A stretch of 64,000 nt of DNA. It comes from Dorea_D hominis. Its GTDB lineage: Bacteria > Bacillota > Clostridia > Lachnospirales > Lachnospiraceae. Positions 27,310 through 37,699 of the stretch are shown piece after piece. Location of the stretch: contig NZ_JACOOY010000009.1 in assembly GCF_014287705.1 (NCBI RefSeq), forward strand, positions 51,430 to 115,429. Reading direction: 5' to 3'. Position 1 is the first letter of the stretch. Each line of letters starts with the position of its first letter. A model generated the notes under the pieces. That model made no database searches. It saw only the letters and a program-made list of their open reading frames with translations, and had not been told where the DNA came from. A program made the position numbers and the translations under genes.

Positions 27310-29673
27310 CTATTTGATCTTTACTGTTACTGTTTTCTTCTTATTACTTCCGTCAGTTGCTGTTACTGTAATCTTCACTTTTTTGCCTTTTCCGGCTTTC
27401 TTGGCAGTTACTTTACCGGAAGATGAAACAGTTGCATATTTTGTATTACTGCTTGTCCATCTGACTGTTTTGTTTGCACCTTTGCTTGCAGTTACTTTTA
27501 CTTTTAATTTTAAAATCTTCCCTGCTTTTACAGATTTGGCTCCGGAAATGCTGATCTTTTTCACAATTCCTTTCATAGAAGTGATCGTATAACCGGCTTT
27601 CACTTTGCTTCCGTCTTTTGCAGTTGCTGTAATGGTAACTTTCTTACCACCTGAATTTTTCTTTAATGTCACATTGCCATATTTATCTACAGTTGCAACT
27701 TTTGTATTGCTGCTCTTCCATGTGACTGCTTTGTTTGTCGCATTGGATGGTGAAACCGCTGCGGTAAGCTTCACTTTCTTTCCTGCTGCAACTTTTTTAT
27801 AAGAACCTGTAACTTTAACTTTTTTCACTTTTACAGTTGCAGGTTTTAATCTGCGATATGTGTATGTGTAATTGCGGCCAGCATCCCCGATCAGATCTTT
27901 ATCCCATTTTACTGCCGGGCTGATGACCGGTTCTCCCGCTTTGTTTTTCACTACTTCATATCCCGGGATACTCTTCGGCGCAATGTCAAACTGTTGTACC
28001 ATTGAGATTGCATAAGCCTCATATTTATCCGGTTTTGCAAGGGCTTTTCCTGTGCCCTCTTCTTTGTAATTTACAGTGACTGTTCGAATGTCTTCTTTAT
28101 CTGTAAATGCGTATTCTGTCTCTTCTCTGATTCCAGTATTATCTACTCTTAATACTACGGACGGACTTTCCAGGAAATGTTTTCCATCCAGTGCTACCTG
28201 AATTGTAAATTTCTTAGGTTCGTCTGTTCTTGTGCCGGCGAATCTTGCCGGAAGGACTTCGATCAGCTGACTGTTTCCATCACCAACTGCTCCGTTCTTA
28301 TTCATTCCTGCGATTGCAACGAATCGTAAGGTGCCATCTCATTCCGGAATGTCATACACCGGGAAGATAATTCCATTCTCATCGATGGCACGAACTTTTA
28401 CTATTTTGGAATCAAGATTTGTTCCATACAGACGAAGAACGGTTTTTAATTCTCCGACCTGTGGGGATACTTTTACTGTAATATCTTTATTGGAATCACC
28501 CGCGTTGTCTTTGTTATTACCGGTGATCGTCATTGTTGCCAATGTCTGCTTGGCCGGGTCTGTTCCTTTTGCCAATACAGAAATGATTGCCTTCTTCGCC
28601 GGGTTTCCATTGTTTCCTTCGTATACTAACATGCCCTTATACTTTACGTTGATCGCATAGGCCATTGTATTGTCTGTCGTATTCTCCGGTACAGTTACTG
28701 TCATCTGCGGACCATTCTCTGTCTTTACAACATCAAGCGTTGTTCCTACTGCCGCATCTGTTTCTCCTGCTCCGGTTAAATACGCTTCTACATCCTTTTC
28801 AATATCAATCTCATCTACACGTACGCCTTTGAGTGTGGCAGTTACAGTTCCACCCTGATAGTCAAGAACATCTTTACTAAGATCGATCTGACTGATCGTT
28901 GGTTTTGTAGTGATTGACCATGAAACTTCTTTGTTATATTTGTTGTCGTCATTTTTTAATGCACCGGCTCCGACATAAAGACCGGAATCCACTCCAAGTT
29001 CGTTTTTCGTAAAATCTTCTTTGAAGCGAACGATAAGCTGATTTCCTTCGATGAGCACTTCATCTTCATCTGAAACCGTACGGATTTTCTCGAATGTACC
29101 GTGCATTTTCGCAATATAGATTTTACTCTTAACTCTCTCCATATCCGCATATCCAAACTGGATATCTTCCTTGAAGGTTGCTGTGATCGCATTGGAACCT
29201 GTCTGTGCGATCTGCTCTACTGGAAATTCCACCATATCTCTTGTCTTCTTTTCCAGTAAGACTGTTGTCTCAGCCTGTTCCTCAATTGTTTCCCCGTTTT
29301 TGACACCTGCTTTGATCTTTAAGTCAATATCATTCCTCATCGGGTTCTCCGGAACTTCGATGATTGCAGTGTCTTTTTTCACTTCTTTGACTGTAGGCTG
29401 TATCTTGTTCGATACAGACATTCCTCCCTCTTTCAAAGTCGCATCAAATTCTACTCCCCAGTTTTCGGATGTGAGACCTGTTCCGGTTGCTTTAACCGTA
29501 ATCGTCCCTCCGTCCTCCGGAAGCGTGTCTGGCGTAGCTTTAACAGCTGTTACTACTGCCTCTTCCTGCGCTGCTTCATCCTGTGCATGAACAGTGAATC
29601 CCTGTCCTGTTCCAGCCAGCATACAGCAGACGAGAGCAACAGAAAGTGCCTTCTTCCATCTGTTGTTTTTCAT
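27310..29673 (-). pseudogene. Secreted Big_2 protein gene interrupted by in-frame TGA
   Basis: One frame runs from ATG 29673 (AGGAGGAAAAAC upstream) to 27310 but has a TGA at 28339-28341, after residue 444 (PVYDIPE-stop-DGTLRFV). The 342 codons beyond it stay open. N-terminal part: signal peptide 1-31 (ends FTVHAQ) and several Ig/IPT-like beta domains. C-terminal part: more beta domain, a MucBP-like segment (VTVNYKEEGTGKALAKP) and two Big_2 domains ending KKKTVTVKIK. Without readthrough a truncated 444-residue exported protein would result, missing the basic C-terminus. This is the second secreted-protein gene in the window broken by TGA. A point mutation or sequencing error are both possible. 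Confidence 0.75.
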
Positions 29674-29753
29674 GTTTTTCCTCCTAAATGACCCGATAGT
29701 CTATTATGTAGCGTATCATATTTTCCGGCTTTTCTCTAATTGATAAATTCAAT

Positions 29754-29812
29754 AAATATGGCTTATTTATCATTTGTATCAATAAATAAACCATATTTTA
29801 TATTTTTGTCGT
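29754..29812 (-). terminator. AT-rich terminator of the glycosyltransferase operon
   Basis: AATATGG-TTATTTAT pairs with ATAAATAA-CCATATT around an 11-base loop, followed by A/T-rich sequence on both sides; it lies 18 bases after the last glycosyltransferase stop codon. Confidence 0.55.
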
Positions 29813-29829
29813 TTTAATCAATAGATTTT

Positions 29830-31041
29830 CTATCTGTTTCCTTCTTCATCGATACTTTTCTTAGATTTCCCTTTAATTTTCTTCTTTAATCGCTTTATTT
29901 TCTCATTAAGAGCCAGTAGGAATGCCAGTCTTCTGCGCACCCTGCGAAGCGTATATTTTAACTGGTCTCTGTCATTCATCCGTTCCGTTGCTTTACATAG
30001 AAGAAAGTCTCCTGCCGACATCGACTTCATTCGCATGAGATCCGCATACATCCATGGTTCTTCTACCATATCTTCTGTCACGTCCTCCAGATCAACCGCA
30101 TGCATTCCCTCCTCTTTCAGAAAATCATACAATTCTTGGTAAGCGGCAAAAGAAGTCTGTATATTCAAAGACCGAAACAATCCTCTTATCATCTTATTGC
30201 GAAAACTTTTCTCTACCAACGCAAAATCATCTTGCTTTTTCAACTGTTCCCATGTATAACGATACGATTCAAATGGGCATTTCCATGTCTCTGATGCCTG
30301 TGACGTTAAACTTCCTGGATTGTTCATTCTATAATAAGCAAGCTCTTTACTGACCGTTGTAATCCGCTCTGCATGATACATTGCCTGCATGACAAATGCA
30401 GTATCATTTCCCTGCCGGATATCCTGGAATGTAATCTCATTTTCCACAATGAACGCTCTGCGAAGCATTTTATTCCACAGCATGTTCGATGCAAAGCCAA
30501 AGATATCCCCCGGTATGTCATATTTATTAAATGGATCTTTCTCCGGCAATTTATCTTTTTGCAGATATCCGCCTGTTTCATATAATTTGCCGTCCCCGCG
30601 AAATTCACACACTTCACAGACACAGATGTCTGCCTGGACCTGCTCGGATTTGTGATACAGTTCCTCCAGTGCTTTTGGATGAAACCGGTCATCTGCATCC
30701 CAGAACACAACATATTTCCCCACTGCACATTCCAAACCTTTGTTTCTTGCAACTCCGGCATTGTGCTTTTCCTGCTCGATCAGATGAATTCTCGGATCTT
30801 TCTCCATGCGCTCACGTATAATCTTAATGGAGTCATCTTCTGATCCGTCACTGACGCACAGAATCTCAATCTCCCGGAATGTCTGCGCTTCTACAGAATC
30901 CATCATCTCTTCCAGGTGACTCTGCGCATTATGAAACGGAATGATCACGGATACCTTCGGCACATGCTCTCCCGACTCTTCTCTGACATTATTCACTTGT
31001 ATCATTTTTTTATCTTCGTTCTTATCTCTGCTCCTGTTCAT
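29830..31041 (-). CDS. Glycosyltransferase family 2
   Basis: A 403-residue GT-A fold enzyme. The N-terminal domain shows KVSVIIPFHNAQSHLEEMMD, the nucleotide-sugar site LCVSDGSEDDS and the metal-binding VVFWDADDRFHP (DxD) near 118-128. The C-terminal third is helical and ends in a very basic tail (KIKRLKKKIKGKSKK) that may touch the membrane. The start at 31041 overlaps the previous gene by 20 bases and has GGAGAG close upstream; ATG 31005 is an alternative. Last gene of a five-gene glycosyltransferase operon; it presumably adds one sugar to a surface polysaccharide or glycoprotein. Sugar specificity cannot be read. Confidence 0.85.
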   Translation of the reverse strand: MNRSRDKNEDKKMIQVNNVREESGEHVPKVSVIIPFHNAQSHLEEMMDSVEAQTFREIEILCVSDGSEDDSIKIIRERMEKDPRIHLIEQEKHNAGVARNKGLECAVGKYVVFWDADDRFHPKALEELYHKSEQVQADICVCEVCEFRGDGKLYETGGYLQKDKLPEKDPFNKYDIPGDIFGFASNMLWNKMLRRAFIVENEITFQDIRQGNDTAFVMQAMYHAERITTVSKELAYYRMNNPGSLTSQASETWKCPFESYRYTWEQLKKQDDFALVEKSFRNKMIRGLFRSLNIQTSFAAYQELYDFLKEEGMHAVDLEDVTEDMVEEPWMYADLMRMKSMSAGDFLLCKATERMNDRDQLKYTLRRVRRRLAFLLALNEKIKRLKKKIKGKSKKSIDEEGNR

Positions 31042-31999
31042 AAACTCTCCAGCTTTTCTTTCGAATATTCTGATACTTGCGGTATTCTCCCTTCTGGTAA
31101 AAATAAAACGCTTTTTTTCCGTCTATTCCCAGTTCGTGAAACCAGGTTTTCTTTAATATCTGATACAGTTCTTTCTTCTTTGGGCCATTCAGCGTCTCCA
31201 GATTCCAGAGCGAAAAATGCAATGCATAATTGATATAGTCCTGCTCCAGTTCATGATAGAGTCCTCTTTTTTTCAACTCCTCTCGAAGTTCCAGAAGTGC
31301 TTCATAAAAGCAGGTCCATGACTGTTCTCTTGTGTTAGACAGCGAATTCTGATTGTCTCTGCGCTGATGGATGAGTACTTCATCCAGAATCTCTATATTC
31401 TTTGCGGTCACAATAGCAAGGAAGGTAAATAGCAGATCGTTTGATGTGCGCTGTTCCTGGAAATAAAGCCTCTGTTCCTCTACAAAGCTTCGAAGAAAAA
31501 GCTTGTCCCATGTCCATCCGACAAATACTTTGAATACATTATCGGTAAACTGTCGGTAATTCATCGGGCGGTATGGAGGAAGTGCATGCCGCCTGATCGT
31601 CCATGCCACACTTTTGTACTCGCCGGTTGTTTCGTAGTATTGATCTGATCCAAACACCAGAAGCTCTGCCCGACTTTCTTTTGCTTTTTTATATGCTTTT
31701 TCCAGCATATCCAGTTCAAAGAAATCGTCTCCATCCAGAATGGATAAATATTCTCCTCTTGCAATGCGAAGTCCTGCATTTCTCGCCGCTCCGGCGCCGC
31801 CGTTCTCCTGACTGATTATTTGGATACGGCTGTCTTTTTCCGCATATTTTTCAAGGATCTGCTGTGTCCGGTCTTTCGATCCGTCATTTACACATATGAT
31901 CTCAATCTCTTTTAACGTCTGTCCGATGATACTGTCCAGACATTGCGCAAGATATGTTTCTCCATTATAAACCGGAATGATCACCGATATTTTGCACAT
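31022..31999 (-). CDS. Glycosyltransferase family 2
   Basis: A 325-residue GT2 enzyme; ATG 31999 with GGAGG 8 bases upstream, one base after the previous stop. Motifs: CKISVIIPVYNGETYLAQCL, ICVNDGSKDRT and the DxD region LSILDGDDFFE. The C-terminal part (about 200-325) has the aromatic/basic character of the other enzymes in the operon (RNKSWRVYEQ-like end). Same predicted role: one step of surface glycan assembly. Confidence 0.85.
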   Translation of the reverse strand: MCKISVIIPVYNGETYLAQCLDSIIGQTLKEIEIICVNDGSKDRTQQILEKYAEKDSRIQIISQENGGAGAARNAGLRIARGEYLSILDGDDFFELDMLEKAYKKAKESRAELLVFGSDQYYETTGEYKSVAWTIRRHALPPYRPMNYRQFTDNVFKVFVGWTWDKLFLRSFVEEQRLYFQEQRTSNDLLFTFLAIVTAKNIEILDEVLIHQRRDNQNSLSNTREQSWTCFYEALLELREELKKRGLYHELEQDYINYALHFSLWNLETLNGPKKKELYQILKKTWFHELGIDGKKAFYFYQKGEYRKYQNIRKKSWRVYEQEQR

Positions 32000-32000
32000 T

Positions 32001-33146
32001 TTATCTGCCTCCACGAAGTTTCTTCTTTAAAAGACTCGGTGCTCCAAGGAGAAGTTTTCCAACACGAAATGTTTTGGAACTCCTGATCTTTTTAATCTCT
32101 TGGCGAAGTTCCTGATTTTCTTCTTCCAGCTTCGTAATCTGTTCGAACACCTGCTGATTGATGGTTCTTGGATACACGCACATTTTATAATAATGCTCCG
32201 GATCTTGCACTATCCGTTCAATGTTATTCCATGTTTTCTTTGTAAATGTATCCGGATTAACATCTCCTAATGCAATTCCTCTTTTTAATTCCTCACTGAA
32301 CCGCATCAGATACTCATAGCGGTATTCTTCTGCGATCCGCCAAAGTGTACCGAGGTAATTGTGATATTTTTTAAACCAGTATACATGACGAAAACGATTC
32401 CACAACGCTTCATCCCGCATTAAAATATCTTTAATATAGTCATATTCCTGATTAATACAATATACTTTTTCACGGTTATTCACGGATGAATTCGGATTAT
32501 CTCTGCGATTCATATAATAAGGTGTATCTAAAATCATTGCACGTTTCGCATAGATAAACGTCTGAAACCAGAAGCCATTATCCTGAAAAGATGCTCCTGG
32601 TGTCTCATGATGTCTTATTTTATACTGTTCAAGAAAATCTCTTCTGTAAATACCACTCCATGTATTCATAATAAAGCGGATTGCATCCGGTGTTTCACTC
32701 GGATTAAACACATGATTATAATCTTCCGGATTCAAACTCAGATGATTATAATATAATTCTTTATTTCCATTCTCTGCGGTTACAAAACGGTAAAAATCAG
32801 CTTTCACAAAATCCAGATTCTGTTCTTTTGCTTTTCTATACAAATCTTCATACATATTTAACGGAACATAATCATCCGGCTCCACAATGCCGATGTATTC
32901 TCCGGTCGCCGCATCCAGTCCACAGTTCATCGCCTTCCCATAGCCACCATTTTTCTGTGAAATAATGCGGATCCTGTCATCTTTTTTCGCATACTGCTCC
33001 AGAATCTGCTGCGAATGATCCGTTGATCCATCATTAACGCAGAGAATCTCAATCTCTTTCAGTGTCTGATGAATCACGCTCTCCATACATTCTTCCAGAT
33101 ATTCTTCTACATTATAAACCGGTATGATCACCGATACTTTCTTCAT
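32001..33146 (-). CDS. Glycosyltransferase family 2 with basic C-terminal tail
   Basis: A 381-residue GT2 enzyme: KVSVIIPVYNVEEYLEECM, LCVNDGSTDHS and IGIVEPDDYVP (an ExDD version of the DxD site). A short coiled coil (ITKLEEENQELRQEIKK, about 340-357) leads to the tail IRSSKTFRVGKLLLG..., which resembles the tails of the two upstream enzymes and may be a membrane or partner docking signal. It ends one base before the next start codon. Confidence 0.85.
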   Translation of the reverse strand: MKKVSVIIPVYNVEEYLEECMESVIHQTLKEIEILCVNDGSTDHSQQILEQYAKKDDRIRIISQKNGGYGKAMNCGLDAATGEYIGIVEPDDYVPLNMYEDLYRKAKEQNLDFVKADFYRFVTAENGNKELYYNHLSLNPEDYNHVFNPSETPDAIRFIMNTWSGIYRRDFLEQYKIRHHETPGASFQDNGFWFQTFIYAKRAMILDTPYYMNRRDNPNSSVNNREKVYCINQEYDYIKDILMRDEALWNRFRHVYWFKKYHNYLGTLWRIAEEYRYEYLMRFSEELKRGIALGDVNPDTFTKKTWNNIERIVQDPEHYYKMCVYPRTINQQVFEQITKLEEENQELRQEIKKIRSSKTFRVGKLLLGAPSLLKKKLRGGR

Positions 33147-33165
33147 ATTCCAAATTCCTCGTTTC

Positions 33166-35385
33166 TTATTGTTCCTTCGCTTTTTTGAAAAGTTTGCGTA
33201 TCATACGAATGGGAAATCCAATCACTCTGGCTACACGGTAAGTAGCCGAATATTGGATGCCCGACAGCTTTTTCTGTGTCTTTGTAAGCTCTTTTCTGGT
33301 TTCCGCAAGTTCTTTTTTCAGCTTCTTAATCTCCACTCCACGGTCAAATTTCTCTCCATATGTGATCTGAAGTTTACGGTTGATCTCGGATTTTTCCTTA
33401 TATGTCCGAAACAGTTTTTCCGTGATCCGTGTATGCTCTCTCACCAGCGTCTGGAACTGGATCTTATCCAGCCCCCACAATCCTTCATATGCGTACTTCT
33501 GTGCCTCCGGCATCTCGGAATATTGTTTTGCCGCACGCCATAATACAGTATGCATTGTATCATAAAGGACATCTGCCATCTCTTCCGGCATGGAATGGAT
33601 TCCCAGAAAATGTTCCATCGCCACATAGCTCTTCATCAGTCCATAAATATGTTCAAAACTGGTCTTTGCCGTCATAATAGAACCCAATCGCACTCTGCGG
33701 TGGAAGAATTCCTTCTTCCAATATCCACATCTCTCTGCCATCAGCATTGTCATAAATGTAAAATCTATATCCTCATGCAAAATCCCCGGCTGAAAAGCAA
33801 AATGATGTTCCTCAAGATACCGGCGTTTAAAAAACTGCATGCCTACATTTGTGCGGTACTCTTTTGTTTTCTGCATCCTTTGAAACATTTCTTTCCCATC
33901 ACAACAAGCAGGATAGTTGCCCTTTCTCTGGTAATATCCGTCAAATTCGTTGTGCACATCCTCCATGTCTTTCTCTTCAAAGAACGCACAGCCATCGTAG
34001 TATAAAACTTCCAAATCATGTTCCTGACATCTTCCGGCAAGCTGTTCCAGTGCCTCCCGTTCCAGCCAGTCATCACTGTCCATAAAATAAATATAATCTC
34101 CGGATGCTGCTTTCATTCCTCTGTTTCTTGTCACAGACAATCCGCAGTTTTCCTGTGTATATACAGAAATTCTCTCATCTTCTTCTGCATAATGCTTCAA
34201 AATTCCCAGTGTATAATCCGTGGAACCATCATCAATACAGATAATCTCCAACTCTTTTAAAGTCTGTCCTGTAATGCTGTCCAGACACTCTTCCAGATAT
34301 TTTTCCACATTATAAGCGGCAATCACAACAGTAACTACCGGATGCCCGGTTGACTTTCCTTCCTTTATGCAACGTATAGCTCCATAATTCTGTCTGCGTT
34401 CCCGTTCTTTTCTCACCTCTCTGGCATATGGAAGTCCACGCAGATAATTGATATTTTCAGGCATATCGTATTCTTCATCCGCATGCTCCAACAAATGCAT
34501 ATCCAGAAATCTGTCCGAACATAATTTATCGATCACTTTCTGGCGCACCTGTTCCGAATGAAGTGTCCGGAGATTATAAACACAGCCGGATGCCACCATA
34601 TTGCAGAATCCTATCTCCAGTTCTTCATAAATACCTCTTCTTGTCAGCTCTTTATAAACCGATTCATACGCTTCAAGAAAACAAAGCGGGTTCTGATCCT
34701 TTCTGTTCTGCAGGCTTCCACCATAATTGACTCTGTAATATACCAGATCTTCTCTCACAGCCGCCACACGGTCCGCTGCTCCAAGTGCCATTAATGTAAA
34801 ATAGACATCATTGCTATTCGGAAGATTCTGGAACTTAAGTTTCTGCTCCTGAATATATTCTCGCCGGAAAGACTTGTTCCACGGAGCAGGTGTTGTCAGT
34901 GTAAACAGTTCCCCCTCCATGGTCTTTCTCGAAAACACTTCCTGTACCGGCAGTAATTTTCTCCAGAGATAACGCGGTACGTGCTCCGATCTCCCTGTCA
35001 GATCATCATACCTCCTTGCTCCAAAAAGAATCACGTCCGCATTTGTTTTATTACCTTTTTTGGCAATCTCTTCCACAAGTGTATCTGTGAAAAAATCATC
35101 TGCATCCAGAAACAGCAGATATTCACCTTGCGCACTCTCCATTCCCAGATTCCGTGCTGCTCCGGCGCCTTGATGATTTTGCCTTAGTATCTGCACACGC
35201 GGATCCTTTTCTGTATACTCTTTCAAAATGGAAGCCGAGGCATCCGTCGATCCATCATCCACACATATGATTTCTATATTCGGATTCGTCTGTTTAAGAA
35301 GCGAATCCAGCGCTTCTCTTAAATAAGGTTCTGTGTTATATACCGGCATAATCACCGATACGTCTGTTTTTCCTACTTTTTCCAT
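33166..35385 (-). CDS. Bidomain glycosyltransferase (two GT2 domains)
   Basis: A protein of about 739 residues (start at 35385, MEKVGKTDVSVIMPVYN; the ribosome site is unclear, and the gene overlaps the previous one by 13 bases). First GT2 domain about 8-230 (IEIICVDDGSTDAS, LLFLDADDFFTD); second about 350-590 (VVTVVIAAYNVEKYLEECL, IICIDDGSTDYT, IYFMDSDDWLE). Then a coiled coil containing RTYKEKSEINRKLQ and EKFDRGVEIKKLK, and the tail YSATYRVARVIGFPIRMIRK. Two active sites in one chain suggest it adds two residues or a repeating disaccharide (inference). Confidence 0.85.
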   Translation of the reverse strand: MEKVGKTDVSVIMPVYNTEPYLREALDSLLKQTNPNIEIICVDDGSTDASASILKEYTEKDPRVQILRQNHQGAGAARNLGMESAQGEYLLFLDADDFFTDTLVEEIAKKGNKTNADVILFGARRYDDLTGRSEHVPRYLWRKLLPVQEVFSRKTMEGELFTLTTPAPWNKSFRREYIQEQKLKFQNLPNSNDVYFTLMALGAADRVAAVREDLVYYRVNYGGSLQNRKDQNPLCFLEAYESVYKELTRRGIYEELEIGFCNMVASGCVYNLRTLHSEQVRQKVIDKLCSDRFLDMHLLEHADEEYDMPENINYLRGLPYAREVRKERERRQNYGAIRCIKEGKSTGHPVVTVVIAAYNVEKYLEECLDSITGQTLKELEIICIDDGSTDYTLGILKHYAEEDERISVYTQENCGLSVTRNRGMKAASGDYIYFMDSDDWLEREALEQLAGRCQEHDLEVLYYDGCAFFEEKDMEDVHNEFDGYYQRKGNYPACCDGKEMFQRMQKTKEYRTNVGMQFFKRRYLEEHHFAFQPGILHEDIDFTFMTMLMAERCGYWKKEFFHRRVRLGSIMTAKTSFEHIYGLMKSYVAMEHFLGIHSMPEEMADVLYDTMHTVLWRAAKQYSEMPEAQKYAYEGLWGLDKIQFQTLVREHTRITEKLFRTYKEKSEINRKLQITYGEKFDRGVEIKKLKKELAETRKELTKTQKKLSGIQYSATYRVARVIGFPIRMIRKLFKKAKEQ

Positions 35386-36932
35386 CCTCTTATCAATTTT
35401 CTCCACATTCTGACCGGGAAGCCTATGCATCTTGCAAGGCGGTATGTTTTACATCCTTTGATTCCGTCAATCTTCTTCTTCAGCTCTCTGTTGATCTGTT
35501 TTAATTCTTTAATTTCCACACCACGGTCGAATTTCTCACTATAAGTCTGTTGCAATTTCCTGTTAATCTCCGATTTTTCCTCATAAGTCCGCTGTAACTT
35601 TTCCTGAAGCTCCGTTCTTTCACGCACCAATCTGTCTTTCCATTCTTCCAGAAATTGATTCCGTTCTTTTAATTTGTCATTTTCTTTTATTTTTTTAGCC
35701 GTTTCATCAAGAAGATGCTGTTCCTGCTCTTTCCAGGTTCTCTCTCTTCTTTGTCTTTCAGCAACCTTTATTCTTTCTTTCAGTCCCGGAAAGCAAGATT
35801 CAAATTGAATCCGCTTCTTATCTTCCAAAAGCTCTTCAGACCTCTGCGCCATCCACGGGAGCTGCATATACGCTTCCTTTATTGTTGTATATTTATCATG
35901 CCATGTCTCATAATCCAATGTATCCGCTTCGTTTTGTAATTGCTCAAACTTCTTATAAAACATATCAAATATCCCTTGATTTTCTCCCTGCAATTCTTCT
36001 CTTAATGTCAGCAGCTGCTCTACACGGCTTTCAAAGGAATATTCTTCTTGCAACACCTGCCACATCTGTTCTACCCGTTCCCGGATTGCAGGATAATCAA
36101 CCTGTATTTTTTTTGCCTGTTCTACAAATTGTTCTTCATTAGTATAAAACAGTACCGAATCTCCAAATAATTTTTCTATAATATCTACATAATCGGAAAG
36201 AACAGGAACTCCACATGCCATTGCTTCCAGTATCCTAGTATTCATGAAGCCATGTTCCGTCATGTCTTCATAATGATCGTTCAATGTAATCTTCGTCTCC
36301 CAGTACAATTCCGGCAGCATATAATTAGGAATGTTCTCTGCCATGACTGCATCGGCGTGCTCCGGCAGTAACTTATCCCATCCTTTTCCCCATATCTTAA
36401 GCGGGATATGATGCTCCAGCGCCCAAACAACACTTTTTCTTTTAATTCCTCTGGAATTACCTACAAACACCCAGTCATATTTTTTTTCTTTCTCCACTCT
36501 TGCCGGGTGAAAGATCTCCATATCTGCACAGATTAACAACTGACGTACCGGAACCTGCACTTTCCTACAGATCTCTTCCAGATACTTTTCTTTTGCGGAA
36601 CCAATGCAGACCAGGTCATAGGCATTATACTCTTCCACCGTAACTCTGTCCGGATGGCTTAAATTCCACATAATGTAAATGGTATCCGGATCCCTTCTGT
36701 CCGGATAATATGCTTCCGGTCCCCGCAATGCAACTACAACATCCGCTGCACCTTCGTTTTCCCATTCATCTCTGGATTCTATAACTGTATATACGCCTGC
36801 TCTGTTCAGATATTTTTTTAATGTACAGGCAAAAAAATAGTCAGACCAGTTCTTCTTCGATGCATTATTCGGGAATCCGGCTTTGATGACCCATATTTCT
36901 TTTCCGTTCGCCAGTTTTCTTCTATCTTCCAT
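35373..36932 (-). CDS. CgeB-like glycosyltransferase (GT-B) with coiled coil
   Basis: A 519-residue protein and first gene of the glycosyltransferase operon. Residues about 10-320 look like a GT-B (CgeB/Glyco_trans_1_2) enzyme: YDWVFVGNSRGIKRK, PLKIWGKGW and the typical NTRILEAMACGVPVLSDY donor-site stretch near 235-252. About 325-480 is a long charged coiled coil with RTYEEKSEINRKLQ and EKFDRGVEIKELK, also found in the next protein. The end (CKTYRLARCIGFPVRMWRK) is the shared basic/aromatic tail. The ATG at 36932 has AGGAGA rather far upstream (14 bases). Confidence 0.75.
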   Translation of the reverse strand: MEDRRKLANGKEIWVIKAGFPNNASKKNWSDYFFACTLKKYLNRAGVYTVIESRDEWENEGAADVVVALRGPEAYYPDRRDPDTIYIMWNLSHPDRVTVEEYNAYDLVCIGSAKEKYLEEICRKVQVPVRQLLICADMEIFHPARVEKEKKYDWVFVGNSRGIKRKSVVWALEHHIPLKIWGKGWDKLLPEHADAVMAENIPNYMLPELYWETKITLNDHYEDMTEHGFMNTRILEAMACGVPVLSDYVDIIEKLFGDSVLFYTNEEQFVEQAKKIQVDYPAIRERVEQMWQVLQEEYSFESRVEQLLTLREELQGENQGIFDMFYKKFEQLQNEADTLDYETWHDKYTTIKEAYMQLPWMAQRSEELLEDKKRIQFESCFPGLKERIKVAERQRRERTWKEQEQHLLDETAKKIKENDKLKERNQFLEEWKDRLVRERTELQEKLQRTYEEKSEINRKLQQTYSEKFDRGVEIKELKQINRELKKKIDGIKGCKTYRLARCIGFPVRMWRKLIRGWKK

Positions 36933-37002
36933 ATCTGATTTACCGCTTTCTCCTCTGGATTCTTATTTTAGACACAGTATCTCCATTTTCTATATCTTAT
37001 TA

Positions 37003-37032
37003 ATTATAGAGAACATTTTCCGGACCGTCTAA
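37003..37032 (-). promoter_or_regulatory. Possible promoter of the glycosyltransferase operon
   Basis: Minus strand TTAGAC (37027-37032), 18-base spacer, TATAAT (37003-37008), about 70 bases before the first start codon. The -10 is consensus; the -35 is weak. Confidence 0.45.
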
Positions 37033-37058
37033 TTGATTTTTTTTATTATAGGCATTAT

Positions 37059-37699
37059 CTATATGTTGTATTCTTCACATAACTGTTCACAATACTCTTC
37101 ATCTTCCGTTACTCGCTTTGCGTCATCATACTGTTTCTTTTCTAATAGTAATTTTATCAATTCTACTTGTCTTCGTCCTTCCTCTCTTCCCTCTTCTCTT
37201 CCCTCTTCTCTTCCTTTCTCCCTAATCAGTCTTTCGCGTTCCTCTGCTTTCATAAAACTCGCCTCCATCTCATCGCTGGCTTTTATTTGTTGAATTTTAT
37301 GATGCAAGTCCTTCAGCCGATGGTCACTGTTTTCACGCAATCCTGTATCATTGCTTTCTGTAATATAATGCAGAAAATCCACTAGCTCCGGCTCTACTTC
37401 TTCGGCATTTGTTCCGTTCGTGTTAAGGAATATTTTTCTGCAACAAAGTCCATACGGATTCCTCGTTTTCCCGGCAGATTATGTATTACTTTCTGTCCTT
37501 CTTTCCAGCGCAAGCTTTTTAATCTTTTTCCTGTTGCAAACTCAATAATTGTCTTACATGTTTCCAAATCTTCTGTTGCAACATCAAACAGGAAATCGTC
37601 CATCAAGTTAAGATCTTTCAATGTACGACCTTTCTTCCCACCCTGATTCTTCTGAAGCATTGCATCATTTTCCATATTTATTTTTTCGTTTTTAATCAT
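37059..37699 (-). pseudogene. Rpn/PD-(D/E)XK nuclease-family protein remnant (internal deletion)
   Basis: The start at 37699 (GGAGGAAACAT upstream) encodes an intact Rpn-type N-terminus (LKDLNLMDDFLFDVA...GKRGIRMDFVAE). Near 37435 it jumps straight into the late part of the family (IFLNTNGTNAEEVEPELVDFLHYITES) in another frame; the frame of the first part stops at 37394. About 100 residues including the catalytic region are missing, so no nuclease can be made. The second part has the usual Glu/Lys/Arg-rich end with four GREE-like repeats, encoded by slippage-prone 12-bp repeats. Rpn proteins promote RecA-independent recombination and often occur as decaying copies. Confidence 0.75.
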
